A DNA stretch of 64,000 bases, from contig NZ_JAMGZK010000046.1 of NCBI RefSeq assembly GCF_025564065.1, forward strand, positions 62,001 to 126,000. The letters run 5' to 3'. The translations under genes were made by a program, and so were the position numbers. The DNA comes from Silvania hatchlandensis (GTDB lineage Bacteria > Pseudomonadota > Gammaproteobacteria > Enterobacterales > Enterobacteriaceae). The first letter of the stretch is position 1. Each line of letters opens with the position of its first letter. This document shows, in pieces, positions 22,799 to 32,622 of the stretch. The notes below the pieces were generated by a model, which ran no database searches, was not told where the DNA came from, and saw only the letters and a list, made by a program, of their open reading frames with translations.

Positions 22799-23174
22799 AT
22801 TTGGTATAGCTACTGAAAAGAATCTTAAAGGTGTGCATAAGGACCTGTCTGACGTGATGAGAAGAGCATTGAAATTATCACCTATTGATTTCGGTATTTC
22901 AGAAGGGTTAAGAAAGCAAAAGCGGCAGCTTGAGCTTCTGGCATCAGGAAAATCATTAACGTCAAAAAGCAGGCATTTAACAGGGCACGCCGTCGATGTA
23001 TTCGCCGTCATAAATGGTACAGCATCCTGGGAGTTTAAACATTACCAGACAATTGCAACTGCGGTGTTTCGGGCAGCGAAGGAGTTATCTGTTGATGTTG
23101 AGTGGGGGGGTAATTGGACGGAAATAAAGGATGGCGCTCATTTTCAACTCTCACGAAAGATGTACCCTGAATAG
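22785..23174 (+). CDS. M15-family peptidoglycan endopeptidase (endolysin-like)
   Basis: A 129-residue VanY/endolysin-type zinc peptidase. The zinc motif SRHLTGHAVDVF (SxHxxGxAxD) and the second motif WGGNWTEIKDGAHFQL (HxxL ligand) are both intact, so it should cleave peptide stems, probably the L-Ala-D-Glu bond as in T5 endolysin and Serratia ChiX. There is no signal peptide, so export would depend on the adjacent holin. The ATG at 22785 is preferred over the ATG two codons earlier because GGAG is then correctly spaced. It belongs to the cassette with the upstream holin and the downstream sulfotransferase-like gene. Confidence 0.85.
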   Translation: MINHEFGIATEKNLKGVHKDLSDVMRRALKLSPIDFGISEGLRKQKRQLELLASGKSLTSKSRHLTGHAVDVFAVINGTASWEFKHYQTIATAVFRAAKELSVDVEWGGNWTEIKDGAHFQLSRKMYPE

Positions 23175-23429
23175 TATCTGGAATATTGAGGAGATCTATT
23201 TACACAAGTAATAGGATTCGCCTTCATCTGCAGGATGATTAAACTCATCCTTGTTTACTCAGCTGTTTTTTAAGAGGAGCATTATAATACAAATCTGTTT
23301 TTTAATTACTACAGTACTAAGTTATAAGTCAGGCCTTTATTTGCTCGCTGTTTCTATTGGCGACCCCTTGCTGTCCTGACAAAAAACCGTATCTACATCT
23401 AATGGAACGAACCCAAAAGGAATACGATA

Positions 23430-24956
23430 ATGACAATTAATTATGTTAAAACTGAACTTGCACCGGCCGACAATCAGCTCGCTGCATACATTTATTTTAC
23501 TTCAGATACGCCAGTAAGCTATTCTTATACTGTATCAAAAAGGACAACCAGCCCAACCAGCGTAGATTTTTCCTATACGTCGGATCTGATTTATGGTGTT
23601 TCTCAAACCATAAAAATCCCTGTTATTGGCCTGTATGCGCAATATGCAAACAACGTCCAGGTCGTATTTAAGGATGGAACTGGGGCTGAAGTTTTCAATC
23701 AGACATTCTCTATTAGTACGGAAGATCAGGTTTATGATAAATCTGTCATCTTCCACCTCGATATTGAACAAACAGATCCTGCACTATTTACATCTGTATG
23801 GGGAAATAGCTGGTTAATGCAATCTACTGGCCGTGGTTACGACCAAAATGGCGACCTGCGTTTTAACTTTTTATCGGTTTATCATCTTCAGCCGTTAAGA
23901 ATTCACAATGGTTACATCTATACTGGTAGCGATGAAGATATGTCGTGGTATGGTCGTCGCTTTTTCAAAATTGACATTCTCGGTAATGTCATCTTTGAAT
24001 TCGATTTGCGTGACGCTAATGGCAATCACTATTCAAACACGCACGATTTAGTCTGGGACTCAGCAGGCGATATTTATATGTTTGGTAACGACAGCCCTAA
24101 TCGGATAACCAATACGATGGGACAAGATTCCTTGGTTCTAAAATTCAACGATCAGACCGGGAAGATGATTTGGGCAAAAAACTACACCAGTGAGTATAGC
24201 GGCTCTCAAATCTTAAATAATAGCACTCCTAATGATATTCATTTAAACTCGCTTTCATGGATTGCAAGTAGTCCAAATAATGATGAGGCAGTCATTGTTC
24301 ATTCCCGTTCAACGAGTACGACTTTTGGCATATCTATCACTGATGGTAGTATCTTATGGGTAATCGATACAGGTAATTACAACCCTCAATTTCCGGTAAA
24401 TCCAGAAACTATTCACATTGATAACTCTGGTATTACTAACTATGAAAATGGTGCTCACACTGTGTGTATCACTAATAACAGTGCATTTGCTGACAATATC
24501 GACTCTACCGTGGGGAAATTTGTTTTATCTGTCTTTGATAATAGATCTTGTCTTGCTGCGGATGGAAGTCCTGTAATTCGTCCGATGAATGACAATGCGA
24601 CAGACGATGCCTATTCAACACCTCCGGCTCGTATTCTATTCTATGCTGTAGACTTAGCAGCCAAAACAGCTGTAGAAATTCACGCACCTATTGAGCTACC
24701 AACAAAACCCATCATCCAATGGACTGATTTTATGGGGGGAGTGTTTGACCATGATGATTACTTCGTTATTTTTACCAACCATGCCCGTTCATTCTTTATC
24801 TCCGATGTGAACGGCAATATGATTGCCTCTATCTACGATGTAATTTCTCTACCTGATGGCGCGCCTCAATTCCCTGCAGAGGGCTATCGTGCAAGATTAT
24901 TTAGCGAAACAGAACTGTCTGACTTAATTACTACGGCATCAGTTACTGTAAATTAA
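23430..24956 (+). CDS. Arylsulfotransferase-like beta-propeller protein without signal peptide
   Basis: A 508-residue protein resembling PAPS-independent aryl-sulfate sulfotransferases (ASST), which move sulfate between phenols through a sulfo-histidine. An N-terminal beta-sandwich (about residues 1-100) precedes the propeller. Candidate active-site residues fit the family pattern: His205 (THDLVWD), His271 (NDIHLNSL), Arg293 (VHSRSTST) and His343 (GAHTVCIT). Classic ASSTs are secreted to the periplasm, but this one begins MTINYVKTELAP with no signal peptide. The start has AAGGA 8 bases upstream. It lies 255 bases after the endolysin-like gene on the same strand. Codon use is AT-rich compared with the core genome. 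Confidence 0.75.
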   Translation: MTINYVKTELAPADNQLAAYIYFTSDTPVSYSYTVSKRTTSPTSVDFSYTSDLIYGVSQTIKIPVIGLYAQYANNVQVVFKDGTGAEVFNQTFSISTEDQVYDKSVIFHLDIEQTDPALFTSVWGNSWLMQSTGRGYDQNGDLRFNFLSVYHLQPLRIHNGYIYTGSDEDMSWYGRRFFKIDILGNVIFEFDLRDANGNHYSNTHDLVWDSAGDIYMFGNDSPNRITNTMGQDSLVLKFNDQTGKMIWAKNYTSEYSGSQILNNSTPNDIHLNSLSWIASSPNNDEAVIVHSRSTSTTFGISITDGSILWVIDTGNYNPQFPVNPETIHIDNSGITNYENGAHTVCITNNSAFADNIDSTVGKFVLSVFDNRSCLAADGSPVIRPMNDNATDDAYSTPPARILFYAVDLAAKTAVEIHAPIELPTKPIIQWTDFMGGVFDHDDYFVIFTNHARSFFISDVNGNMIASIYDVISLPDGAPQFPAEGYRARLFSETELSDLITTASVTVN

Positions 24957-25034
24957 TAAAAAGATATAATTATAAAAACAGAAGCAATCGATCATCGGTT
25001 TTTAATGACTAATTGATCTATCTGCATATATTAA

Positions 25035-25062
25035 AAGGGTTCATGTATCTACATGAACCCTT
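25035..25062. terminator. Hairpin after the sulfotransferase-like gene
   Basis: A perfect 12-base-pair stem (aagggttcatgt/acatgaaccctt) with a 4-base loop, 78 bases after the stop. The T-run is poor, so termination is likely but not certain. Confidence 0.5.
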
Positions 25063-25253
25063 AATGATATATACTAAGTATTTAGAGCCTGTCTCACCAG
25101 GACTTTATTCCAGACGATAAGACCAGAGGTAAAATGCAACATGGCCTAATACCATGACCTGTGAATACCGTCGAGATATTCGCAGACAAGCAAACCGTTC
25201 TGCCAGAAGCGCTCAAAGAAACCTACATCACGCCACTCCTGGAAACGCCGGTA

Positions 25254-26393
25254 CTAATCGCCCGAAGGGGCTGTTATAAGTCTATCGTTATAATCATGCG
25301 CCAGGGAAAGTAGTATTTGCGTTACGCCACCTGCGGATAATTGGGCACTGTGGGTAAAATTCGTTTGTTTGTATAGCCAATCGATGAAGTGCCTGCTGGC
25401 CGCTATAGAGAGCATTTCAGCATTACTGCTATCACCCCCTGTTAATGGGCAAACCATCTTACGGTTTTTTCCCTGGATCCAAAGTGACCATTGACTTTGC
25501 CACCATCCATGGTGCGTTTTTCCCTGAAAATACCAGGGGGTATTCGTATCACTGTCGCTTATATCTTCTTCTATAAACCAAAGCTCGCCTTGTTGTTGAC
25601 GAAACAGTTCTGCCCACACAGTAATAACCGCGCCACGAAGAAAACATTCGTGAGAAATAACATGTGTTTTTATCTCAGGAAAGAGGATATTCAGTACCCG
25701 AAAATGCCCGTGGGCAGCGATAACCGGACGCAGAATAGCACCTTTGGCGTTGCGTTTGAGTACCGCACTTCCATACTGAATTTCATCAAATTGACTCCGG
25801 CGTAGAAAATGCATCTCACGCATATCAACGCGTTTTACGATATCACTATGATGCAATTCAGGCTCAATATTCCCTCTCCAGAGATAACGTAGGGTTTCCC
25901 CGATCGGATGCTGAGTAAAATTAGTGGAAAGATGAAGGATATTACCTCGGATAGCATCGAAACTGAGTAGAACATACAATTTCTGATCTCCTCTGCCCCC
26001 CTGGAATGGCACAATTAAAGGCACTGTTTCAATCTGTACTGGTGGTATTACTTCTCCTGGTAATTGCCGTTTAGGTGTCCAGACTTTTCTGCAGACTCGG
26101 CACTGAACGCGCTGTGTTCCCCGTGGATTATGACCATAACAGATAGTTTTATTGCAATAACATTCAGGACAAAAATGACCGTTTTCAAAGGCATATGCAC
26201 TTAAGTGAGCAGACAGCCATTCATTAAATTGTTGTTCATCAAACAGTGGGGGATAACTCCCGCATGCTCGACAGTGCAATGCCGGGAACCCCAGTCTGTA
26301 GTCTGGCCAACTGTAATCTGCAGATGCCGATATGGGTAGCCCTAAATTGCGGCAACCAAACGATTTGCACGTATTAATCGTAAATTGAGTCAA
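25254..26393 (-). CDS. Zinc-ribbon protein with transposase-like features, function unknown
   Basis: A 379-residue protein I do not recognise as a named gene. The N-terminal 110 residues hold three cysteine pairs, including HCRACGS and a zinc ribbon CPECYCNKTICYGHNPRGTQ followed by RVQCRVCRKVW, which is laid out like the InsA/IS1-type zinc finger. The middle part (YVLLSFDAIRGNILHL) looks like the first acidic strand of a DDE nuclease, but the other catalytic acids are not obvious. No terminal inverted repeats were seen. It starts with TTG after a weak GGTGA site, and is divergent from the nucleotidase gene. It could be a domesticated transposase or a regulator. Confidence 0.6.
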   Translation of the reverse strand: MTQFTINTCKSFGCRNLGLPISASADYSWPDYRLGFPALHCRACGSYPPLFDEQQFNEWLSAHLSAYAFENGHFCPECYCNKTICYGHNPRGTQRVQCRVCRKVWTPKRQLPGEVIPPVQIETVPLIVPFQGGRGDQKLYVLLSFDAIRGNILHLSTNFTQHPIGETLRYLWRGNIEPELHHSDIVKRVDMREMHFLRRSQFDEIQYGSAVLKRNAKGAILRPVIAAHGHFRVLNILFPEIKTHVISHECFLRGAVITVWAELFRQQQGELWFIEEDISDSDTNTPWYFQGKTHHGWWQSQWSLWIQGKNRKMVCPLTGGDSSNAEMLSIAASRHFIDWLYKQTNFTHSAQLSAGGVTQILLSLAHDYNDRLITAPSGD

Positions 26394-26527
26394 TATACGT
26401 CACCAACGATTTTTAGAGGTCGCTAATGTTAGACCATAACTTCGATTTGATTGTGTGAACAGGCGCACGTATCAATGTCTTTCAGAACGTAAAATACCCG
26501 AAATTAATGTGAATGAAGGAACAAATT

Positions 26528-28084
26528 ATGAAATTAAAAGCGATTGCTGCGGGTATTTTGTTGACATTACCACTCTGGGCTTGTGCCAAGGATATCACCA
26601 TTATTTATACCAATGATCTCCATGCCCATGTGGAACCCTATAAAGTGCCATGGATTGCAGACGGAAAACGTGAAATCGGTGGCTGGGCGAATATCACCAC
26701 TCTGGTAAAAAATGAAAAAAACAAAAACAAAGCCACATGGTTTTTTGATGCAGGTGACTATTTTACCGGCCCTTATATCAGCAGCTTAACGAAGGGCAAA
26801 GCAATCATTGATATTATGAATACCATGCCGTTTGATGCGGTCACAATGGGAAATCATGAATTTGATGATGGTTGGGATAATACGTTGCTCCAGCTTAGCC
26901 AGGCGAAATTCCCCATTGTGCAGGGCAATATATTTTATCAGAACAGCGATAAAGCATTCTGGGATAAGCCATATACCATTATTGAAAAAGATGGCGTGAA
27001 AATTGGCGTGATAGGTTTGCACGGTGTATTTGCCTTCAATGATACTGTTTCTGCTGTAATGCGCGAAGGTATTGAAGCACGGGATGAGATTAAATGGTTA
27101 CAGCGTTATATTGATGAACTTAAGGACAAAGTGGATCTGACCGTATTACTGGTTCATGAAGGCACGCCTGCCCGTCAGTCAAGTAAAGGGAGTACCGATG
27201 TGCGTCGTGCGCTGGATAAGGATATTCAGACGGCAAGCCAGGTAAAAGGTCTGGATATTCTGATTACCGGACATGCGCATGTCGGTACGCCGGAACCGAT
27301 TAAAGTAGGCAATACGCTGATCCTCTCAACCGACAGTGGTGGTATCGATGTAGGGAAACTGGTCCTGGACTACAAAGAGAAACCACATAGCTTCACGATG
27401 AAAAATTTCGAACTGAAAACCATTTACGCAGATGAGTGGAAGCCCGATCCGCAAACGAAGGAAGTGATTGACCGCTGGAATAAGAAACTCGATGAAGTGG
27501 TTGGACAGACGGTGGCGCAGTCGCCGGTTGAATTAACACGTGCATATGGTGAATCAGCTTCACTGGGCAATCTGGCTGCGGACGCTTTGCTGGCCGCTGC
27601 GGGTAAAAATACACAGTTGGCCTTAACCAACTCTGGCGGTATCCGCAGTGAGATCCCGTCTGGTGCGATTACGATGGGTGATATCATTAGTACGTTCCCA
27701 TTCCCTAACGACCTGGTCACCATGGATCTCACCGGTAAGCAATTACGTAGTCTGATGGAACATGGCGCAAGTTTAAGTAATGGCGTCTTGCAGGTCTCAA
27801 AAGGGCTGGAAATGAAGTATGACAGCAGTAAACCTGTCGGAAAACGGGTCCTGGCGCTCACACTTAATGGTAAAGCGATTGAGGATTCGACGGTTTACCA
27901 CATTGCTACCCAGAACTTCCTTGCTGATGGAGGGGACGGTTTTACCACGTTTACCGAGGGTAAAGCGCGTAACACAACCGGTGGGTATTCCGTTTACAAA
28001 GCAGTGATCGATTACTTTAAAGCAGGTAATACCCTCACCGATGAACAACTTAAAGGTAAGCGCGTTGCTGATGTGAAAAAATAA
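26528..28084 (+). CDS. Periplasmic 5'-nucleotidase / UDP-sugar hydrolase family protein
   Basis: A 518-residue two-domain metallophosphoesterase of the UshA/5'-nucleotidase family. A signal peptide (about residues 1-20, ending WACA|KD) directs it to the periplasm. Metal motifs are TNDLHAH (Asp30, His32), [17 protein letters not shown] and GHAHVG. The C-terminal substrate domain carries [12 protein letters not shown] and the ADGGDGF loop. The start at 26528 has AAGGA 8 bases upstream. The protein is distinct from the housekeeping UshA, and the AT-rich gene lies in the island. It probably dephosphorylates external nucleotides so that the nucleosides can be taken up. Confidence 0.85.
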   Translation: MKLKAIAAGILLTLPLWACAKDITIIYTNDLHAHVEPYKVPWIADGKREIGGWANITTLVKNEKNKNKATWFFDAGDYFTGPYISSLTKGKAIIDIMNTMPFDAVTMGNHEFDDGWDNTLLQLSQAKFPIVQGNIFYQNSDKAFWDKPYTIIEKDGVKIGVIGLHGVFAFNDTVSAVMREGIEARDEIKWLQRYIDELKDKVDLTVLLVHEGTPARQSSKGSTDVRRALDKDIQTASQVKGLDILITGHAHVGTPEPIKVGNTLILSTDSGGIDVGKLVLDYKEKPHSFTMKNFELKTIYADEWKPDPQTKEVIDRWNKKLDEVVGQTVAQSPVELTRAYGESASLGNLAADALLAAAGKNTQLALTNSGGIRSEIPSGAITMGDIISTFPFPNDLVTMDLTGKQLRSLMEHGASLSNGVLQVSKGLEMKYDSSKPVGKRVLALTLNGKAIEDSTVYHIATQNFLADGGDGFTTFTEGKARNTTGGYSVYKAVIDYFKAGNTLTDEQLKGKRVADVKK

Positions 28085-28173
28085 ATCTGTGATGCGGTAA
28101 AAGGCAAAGTGATATCACCTAAACCCGATCTTAAAGACATTTTCAGATAAAGGGGGCACTTTGCTTTTCTGCG

Positions 28174-28202
28174 TTCGTCCTCACCCTGTGGGTGAGGACG
28201 AA
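28174..28202. terminator. Hairpin between the nucleotidase and aminopeptidase genes
   Basis: Arms ttcgtcctcaccc and gggtgaggacgaa form a 13-base-pair stem with a 3-base loop between two convergent genes. There is no T-run, so it is a candidate only. Confidence 0.45.
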
Positions 28203-28208
28203 TATAGG

Positions 28209-29981
28209 CTACCTGTGCACGCGCACCGGCGCCGTTGCTGCAACCAGCCAAGGACGAGCGTCGCTGTTAACGTGCGGCGAGAGCACCTCGCGTACCTGCT
28301 GGTGATATTCATCCAGCCACTGGATCTCTTTGTCACTTAGCAGATGCAGCTCCACCTGACTCAGGTCGACTGGAGCCAGCGTCAGCGAGGCAAAGCGGCA
28401 GAACCCCGGGGTGCTTTCGACAATCTCCACCTGATTTTCAATACGGATCCCGTACTGATCCGCCAGATAATACCCCGGCTCGATGGTGATGATACTCCCC
28501 GCCACCAGCGGCCACGGATTGACCTTCTTCGCGATACGCTGCGGGTTCTCGTGGATTAGCAACTGATGACCCACCCCGTGTCCGGTCCCATGATCAAAAT
28601 CCAGCCCCAACTCCCACAACTCACGCCGCGCGAAGGCGTCGATCTGATGCCCGCAGGTCCCGGATGGGAACTGCAGCGTAATCAGCGATAAAAAGCCTTT
28701 CAGGACTGCGGTGTAGTGCAGACGACACTGCGCGCTCAGCGTGCCGAAGGCCAGCGTACGCGTGGCGTCGGTGGTGCCGTTGTGGTACTGCCCGCCGGAA
28801 TCATTCAGGTAAAAATGGTTGCGGGTGATAGCGGTGTTGGTTTGCTCGCTGGAGTGGTAATGGCACATCGCCGCATTACTGGCCGACGCGGAAATCGTGG
28901 CAAAACTCTGCTCGATAAACCCGGGCTGCTGCTGGCGAAATGCCAGCTGTTTAGCCTGCGCTTCCAGTTCAGTCAGTGGATTGCCAGTGACTTCGCGACG
29001 GGGAACCTCATGCGTCAGCCAGGCGAGGAAGTTGACCCACGCCGCGCCGTCCTGCTGATGGCTGTCGCGATAGCCGGCCAGCTCGGTGGGGTTTTTATGC
29101 GCTTTTAGCAGGGTAATGGGTTCGGCCTGCCAGACAATCTCGCCCTGTGGCTCGACCGCAAAGCGCAGGGCGACAGGGGCACAATCGGCATCCACCATTA
29201 CGCGCTTACCGGCGCAAAGCTGCTGGCTGCGCGTCAGAAAGGCGGACTCTGGCGACAGGACCAGGCTCTCCAGCAGCGAGGCCGGGAGCGCCTGCGTTTT
29301 CTCCGGTGTGACAAACCACTCCACCGCGCCGTCGCGGCCCAGCAGGGCAAACGAGTTCGGAACCGGGCTCATCGGGATATCGCTGCCGCGCACGTTGAGC
29401 AGCCACGCAATATTATCCGGCTGGGTAATCGCCAGATAATCAACTTGCTGCTCGTCCAGCAGGGCAGCAACGCGCTGACGCTTATTGGCGCTTCTTTCTC
29501 CGCTGATCTCAACGGGCATTTCACGGATCGCGCCCGTCGGTGGCGCAGGACGATCCTGCCAGAGAACATCAAACGGCGAGTCGTTCAGCGGGACAAGGTC
29601 GCAATGGCTGGCATTGAGTCCCTCGAACTGGGCGTTAGTCATCAGCAGGGCTTCGAAGGCGATACGGGCGCCGGCTGCAACGTGCTGTGTCAGCCATGCT
29701 GGCAGCGGATCGTTGTGCAGATGCAGGATCTCCACGTCGGCCAGATCAACCTGCTGGTGGGCCTGAACCTGATAACGACCATCGACAAACAGCACGGCGC
29801 GATCGCGCAGGATCAGGGCGTGGCCCGCCGAACCGTCAAAGCCCGTCAGCCAGGCCAGCACATCAGCATGGGGGTGGCAATATTCGCTCTGAAAAGCATC
29901 GGCACGCGGGACGATAATGCCGTCCAGCCCCTGCGACGCCAGCCACTGGCGCAGTGCAGAGAGCGGTGTTGTGGTTTGCAT
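28209..29981 (-). CDS. M24-family aminopeptidase P
   Basis: A cytoplasmic Xaa-Pro aminopeptidase-type enzyme of 590 residues, the long eukaryote-like form with two N-terminal creatinase-fold domains (residues 1 to about 310), a catalytic pita-bread domain and the extra C-terminal M24 domain. The dinuclear metal ligands are present: Asp in YLNDSGGQY and in NGTTDATRT, His in FDHGTGHGVGHQLLIHE, Glu in TIEPGYY and in RIENQVEI. It should release N-terminal residues before proline. It lies 17 bases downstream of amn and may be co-transcribed with it. E. coli K-12 lacks this gene at this place. Confidence 0.87.
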   Translation of the reverse strand: MQTTTPLSALRQWLASQGLDGIIVPRADAFQSEYCHPHADVLAWLTGFDGSAGHALILRDRAVLFVDGRYQVQAHQQVDLADVEILHLHNDPLPAWLTQHVAAGARIAFEALLMTNAQFEGLNASHCDLVPLNDSPFDVLWQDRPAPPTGAIREMPVEISGERSANKRQRVAALLDEQQVDYLAITQPDNIAWLLNVRGSDIPMSPVPNSFALLGRDGAVEWFVTPEKTQALPASLLESLVLSPESAFLTRSQQLCAGKRVMVDADCAPVALRFAVEPQGEIVWQAEPITLLKAHKNPTELAGYRDSHQQDGAAWVNFLAWLTHEVPRREVTGNPLTELEAQAKQLAFRQQQPGFIEQSFATISASASNAAMCHYHSSEQTNTAITRNHFYLNDSGGQYHNGTTDATRTLAFGTLSAQCRLHYTAVLKGFLSLITLQFPSGTCGHQIDAFARRELWELGLDFDHGTGHGVGHQLLIHENPQRIAKKVNPWPLVAGSIITIEPGYYLADQYGIRIENQVEIVESTPGFCRFASLTLAPVDLSQVELHLLSDKEIQWLDEYHQQVREVLSPHVNSDARPWLVAATAPVRVHR

Positions 29982-29998
29982 AACTTTCCTTTTTATGA

Positions 29999-31453
29999 TT
30001 AACGGAACGGCGGCTCGTTAAAGGTCCGCAGTTTACGCGAGTGTAATTTATCGCCCTCGGCGCGCAGCAGGTCGATGGCGCGAATACCAATTTGCAGATG
30101 CTCGGAGATCGCCCCTTCGTAGAAACGGTTTGCCTGGCCGGGGAGCTTAATTTCACCGTGGAGCGGCTTATCAGAGACGCACAGCAGGGTGCCGTAGGGC
30201 ACGCGGAAGCGATAACCTTGCGCGGCGATGGTGGCGCTCTCCATATCGATCGCGACCGCGCGGCTTAAATTAAAGCGCAGCGCCGAAGCCGAGTAGCGCA
30301 ACTCCCAGTTGCGGTCGTCGGTGGTGACTACTGTGCCGGTACGCAGACGCTGTTTAACCTCTTCACCCGGCATCCCGCTCACCTCTTTGGTGGCGTCATA
30401 CAGCGCGCGCTGCACTTCGGCAATGCTTGGGATTGGAATGTCCGGTGGCAGCACTGCATCCAGCACGTGATCGTCGCGCAGATAGGCGTGTGCCAGCACG
30501 TAATCGCCAATCAACTGGCTTTCACGCAGGCCGCCGCAGTGGCCAATCATCAGCCAGACATCCGGGCGCAGCACCGCGAGATGATCGCAGATGGTTTTGG
30601 CATTCGACGGGCCGACGCCAATGTTAATCAGCGTAATGCCCTGGCCGTCAGCGGTGATCAGATGCCAGGCTGGCATCTGGTGTTTTTTCCACGCCAGATC
30701 GGAAACAGCCTGCTCCGGTGCCTCGGTTTCTGCGGTGATCCAGATCCCGCCCGCGCAGGACAGCGCGATGTAAGGGCTGTCGGGATCGAGGATCTGACTG
30801 CAACCCCAGCGGACAAACTCATCCACATAGCGGGTGTAGTTGGTGAACAGCACAAACGGCTGAAAATGTTCCGCCGGGGTGCCGGTGTAGTGCCGCAGGC
30901 GTGCCAGCGAAAAATCGACGCGGCGGGCGTCGAAGTGCGACAGAGGGGAAAACTCCGCCGGATGGTAGATCCCGTCGGCGGTTTCATCGCCAATTTGTGA
31001 TAGCTCGGTGGTGGGGAAGTGACGCGTCAGCCCGGCGCTCATGGAGCGATCGAGCGTCAGCTCTGAGCCGTCAATGACGTATGGATAGGGGATCTCGTGG
31101 CGCGAAGGCTCCACGGTAATGTGGGCGTTGTAATCCTGATACAGCAGCGTCAGCTGTTCTTCCAGATAGGGGCGAAACAGCTGCGGACGAGTGATAGTGG
31201 TGGAGTAACAGCCTGGATGCGTGAAGCGCGCATAGGCGCGGGTTTTCGGCAGGTTGGTGGCGCTGCCATCCCAGGTCACAGAAAGCGAAGGATAGACAAA
31301 GAGGCCATTCAGTCGGGCCTCTGCATCGGGAAGCGTTCCGTCTTCAATATAGCGACTTATTGCGCCACGCAGCGCGTTTACCGCCTGCTCATACATCGTA
31401 TTTAGCGTGTCCAGTGCCTGAGCCGGGGTCAGGCTGGAGCCCTTATTATTCAT
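29999..31453 (-). CDS. amn: AMP nucleosidase
   Basis: Cytoplasmic enzyme that splits AMP into adenine and ribose 5-phosphate and so controls adenylate levels. The ATG at 31453 ([15 protein letters not shown]) gives 484 residues, exactly the E. coli length, and has AAGGAG upstream; the open frame beyond it runs into the divergent promoter region. The nucleosidase fold shows [27 protein letters not shown] and [16 protein letters not shown], the purine/ribose-binding motifs. It is divergent from ldtA. Confidence 0.96.
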   Translation of the reverse strand: MNNKGSSLTPAQALDTLNTMYEQAVNALRGAISRYIEDGTLPDAEARLNGLFVYPSLSVTWDGSATNLPKTRAYARFTHPGCYSTTITRPQLFRPYLEEQLTLLYQDYNAHITVEPSRHEIPYPYVIDGSELTLDRSMSAGLTRHFPTTELSQIGDETADGIYHPAEFSPLSHFDARRVDFSLARLRHYTGTPAEHFQPFVLFTNYTRYVDEFVRWGCSQILDPDSPYIALSCAGGIWITAETEAPEQAVSDLAWKKHQMPAWHLITADGQGITLINIGVGPSNAKTICDHLAVLRPDVWLMIGHCGGLRESQLIGDYVLAHAYLRDDHVLDAVLPPDIPIPSIAEVQRALYDATKEVSGMPGEEVKQRLRTGTVVTTDDRNWELRYSASALRFNLSRAVAIDMESATIAAQGYRFRVPYGTLLCVSDKPLHGEIKLPGQANRFYEGAISEHLQIGIRAIDLLRAEGDKLHSRKLRTFNEPPFR

Positions 31454-31594
31454 CTCTGTCTCCTTAATACAGGTATGCGGCGTTATCCGATAGTATGTCA
31501 CCTGTATATGAAACAAAAGTCAGGAGATCGGGGCGCGGCCTCTTTCATCGAGGCTATGCTTATCGGACGCGCGGAGCGACAGAGGAAGGGAATG

Positions 31595-32545
31595 ATGCGT
31601 CGTATTAACTTGTTGGGCTATTTAGCTGCTTTATTGGTCAGTCAGAGTGCGCTGGCGGTAAGTTACCCCTTGCCGCCTGAAGGGAGTCGTCTGGTGGGGA
31701 ACCCGCTGGTCATCACCGTTCCGCAGGGCAACACCCTGCCGCTCGAAGCGTTTGCGGCGCAGTACAGCCAGGGCCTGAGCAACATGCTGGAGGCCAATCC
31801 GGGAACAGATCTGTTTTTACCCCAATCCGGTTCGCAGCTGATTGTCCCACAGCAGGTCATTTTGCCCGACACGGTGCGTGAGGGCATTGTGGTGAATGTG
31901 GCGGAAATGCGTCTCTATTATTATCCGCAAGGCAGCAACACCGTTGAGATCCTGCCGATCGGTATTGGCGAGGCCGGACGTGAAACGCCGCGCAACTGGG
32001 TCACAACGGTTCAGCGCAAGCAGGAGGGGCCGACCTGGTCACCGACGCCAAACACGCGTCGTGCCTATGCCAAAGAGGGGAAAACCCTGCCTGCCTTTGT
32101 GCCTGCCGGGCCGGACAACCCGATGGGGCTGTATGCCATTTATATTGGCAGGCTGTATGCCATTCATGGCACCAATGCGAATTTTGGCATCGGCCTGCGC
32201 GTGAGCCAGGGCTGTATTCGTCTGCGCGACGACGATATCAAATATCTGTTTGATAATGTCCCGGTCGGGACGCGCGTCCAGTTAATCGATCAGCCAGTAA
32301 AAACGACCACCGAACCGGACGGCAGCCGCTGGGTGGAAGTGCACGAGCCGCTGTCCCGCAATCGGACGGAATTTGAGTCCAGCAATAAAGTACCGTTGCC
32401 CATCACGCCCGCGCTGCGCGCGCAGCTGAAAGGGGCAGGGGTGGATACCGTGCGGGTTGACGGCGCGCTGGAGCGGAGATCGGGGATGCCGGTGAATATC
32501 GGCTATGGGGCACTCGAGACGCCATTGGTGGCCTCAGGACAGTAA
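31595..32545 (+). CDS. ldtA: L,D-transpeptidase LdtA (ErfK)
   Basis: Periplasmic L,D-transpeptidase that joins Braun lipoprotein to peptidoglycan. The start chosen is the second of two adjacent ATGs (31595), with an AAGGG site upstream, giving 316 residues. The signal peptide is about residues 1-21 (SQSALA|VS). A LysM-like region follows (about 38-88), then the YkuD catalytic domain with His191 in [13 protein letters not shown] and Cys207 in [11 protein letters not shown]. Gene order next to amn differs slightly from K-12, where erfK is close to cbl-nac. A strong terminator follows. Confidence 0.94.
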   Translation: MRRINLLGYLAALLVSQSALAVSYPLPPEGSRLVGNPLVITVPQGNTLPLEAFAAQYSQGLSNMLEANPGTDLFLPQSGSQLIVPQQVILPDTVREGIVVNVAEMRLYYYPQGSNTVEILPIGIGEAGRETPRNWVTTVQRKQEGPTWSPTPNTRRAYAKEGKTLPAFVPAGPDNPMGLYAIYIGRLYAIHGTNANFGIGLRVSQGCIRLRDDDIKYLFDNVPVGTRVQLIDQPVKTTTEPDGSRWVEVHEPLSRNRTEFESSNKVPLPITPALRAQLKGAGVDTVRVDGALERRSGMPVNIGYGALETPLVASGQ

Positions 32546-32555
32546 AAATGAAAGC

Positions 32556-32590
32556 AAAAAGCCCGCTTAAGTTTCCTTAAGCGGGCTTTT
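32556..32590 (+). terminator. Terminator after ldtA (same sequence as tRNA-Asn terminators)
   Basis: The stem aagcccgcttaag/cttaagcgggctt with a TTTC loop and T-run is preceded by agcaaa. The same core, including loop, occurs after tRNA-Asn copies 3 and 4. Confidence 0.9.
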
Positions 32591-32622
32591 ATGTCGAGAA
32601 CGTTTAACACCCCCCAGGTTGG

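Noticed and set aside
22598..23174. Holin and endolysin as evidence for a resident prophage
   Set aside because: No capsid, tail, replication or repressor genes are present, and the pair has a CRP-type promoter. A dedicated export role or an isolated remnant fits better.
23283..23288. TATAAT as a separate promoter for the sulfotransferase-like gene
   Set aside because: The -10 is perfect, but no -35 element lies at 16-19 bases upstream, so an independent promoter could not be supported.
23175..23429. Spanin genes expected after the endolysin in a complete lysis cassette
   Set aside because: I looked for Rz/Rz1-like frames with a signal anchor or lipobox in all plus-strand frames. Only a very short peptide and a frame without a proper start codon were found. 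The cassette appears to lack spanins here.
25163..25280. Plus-strand frame (EIFADKQTVLPEALKETYIT) overlapping the end of the zinc-ribbon gene
   Set aside because: No ribosome site, it overlaps a longer credible gene, and no family was recognised.
26528..28084. Naming this gene ushA
   Set aside because: Family and fold agree, but length, context and composition differ from the housekeeping ushA locus, so no symbol was given.
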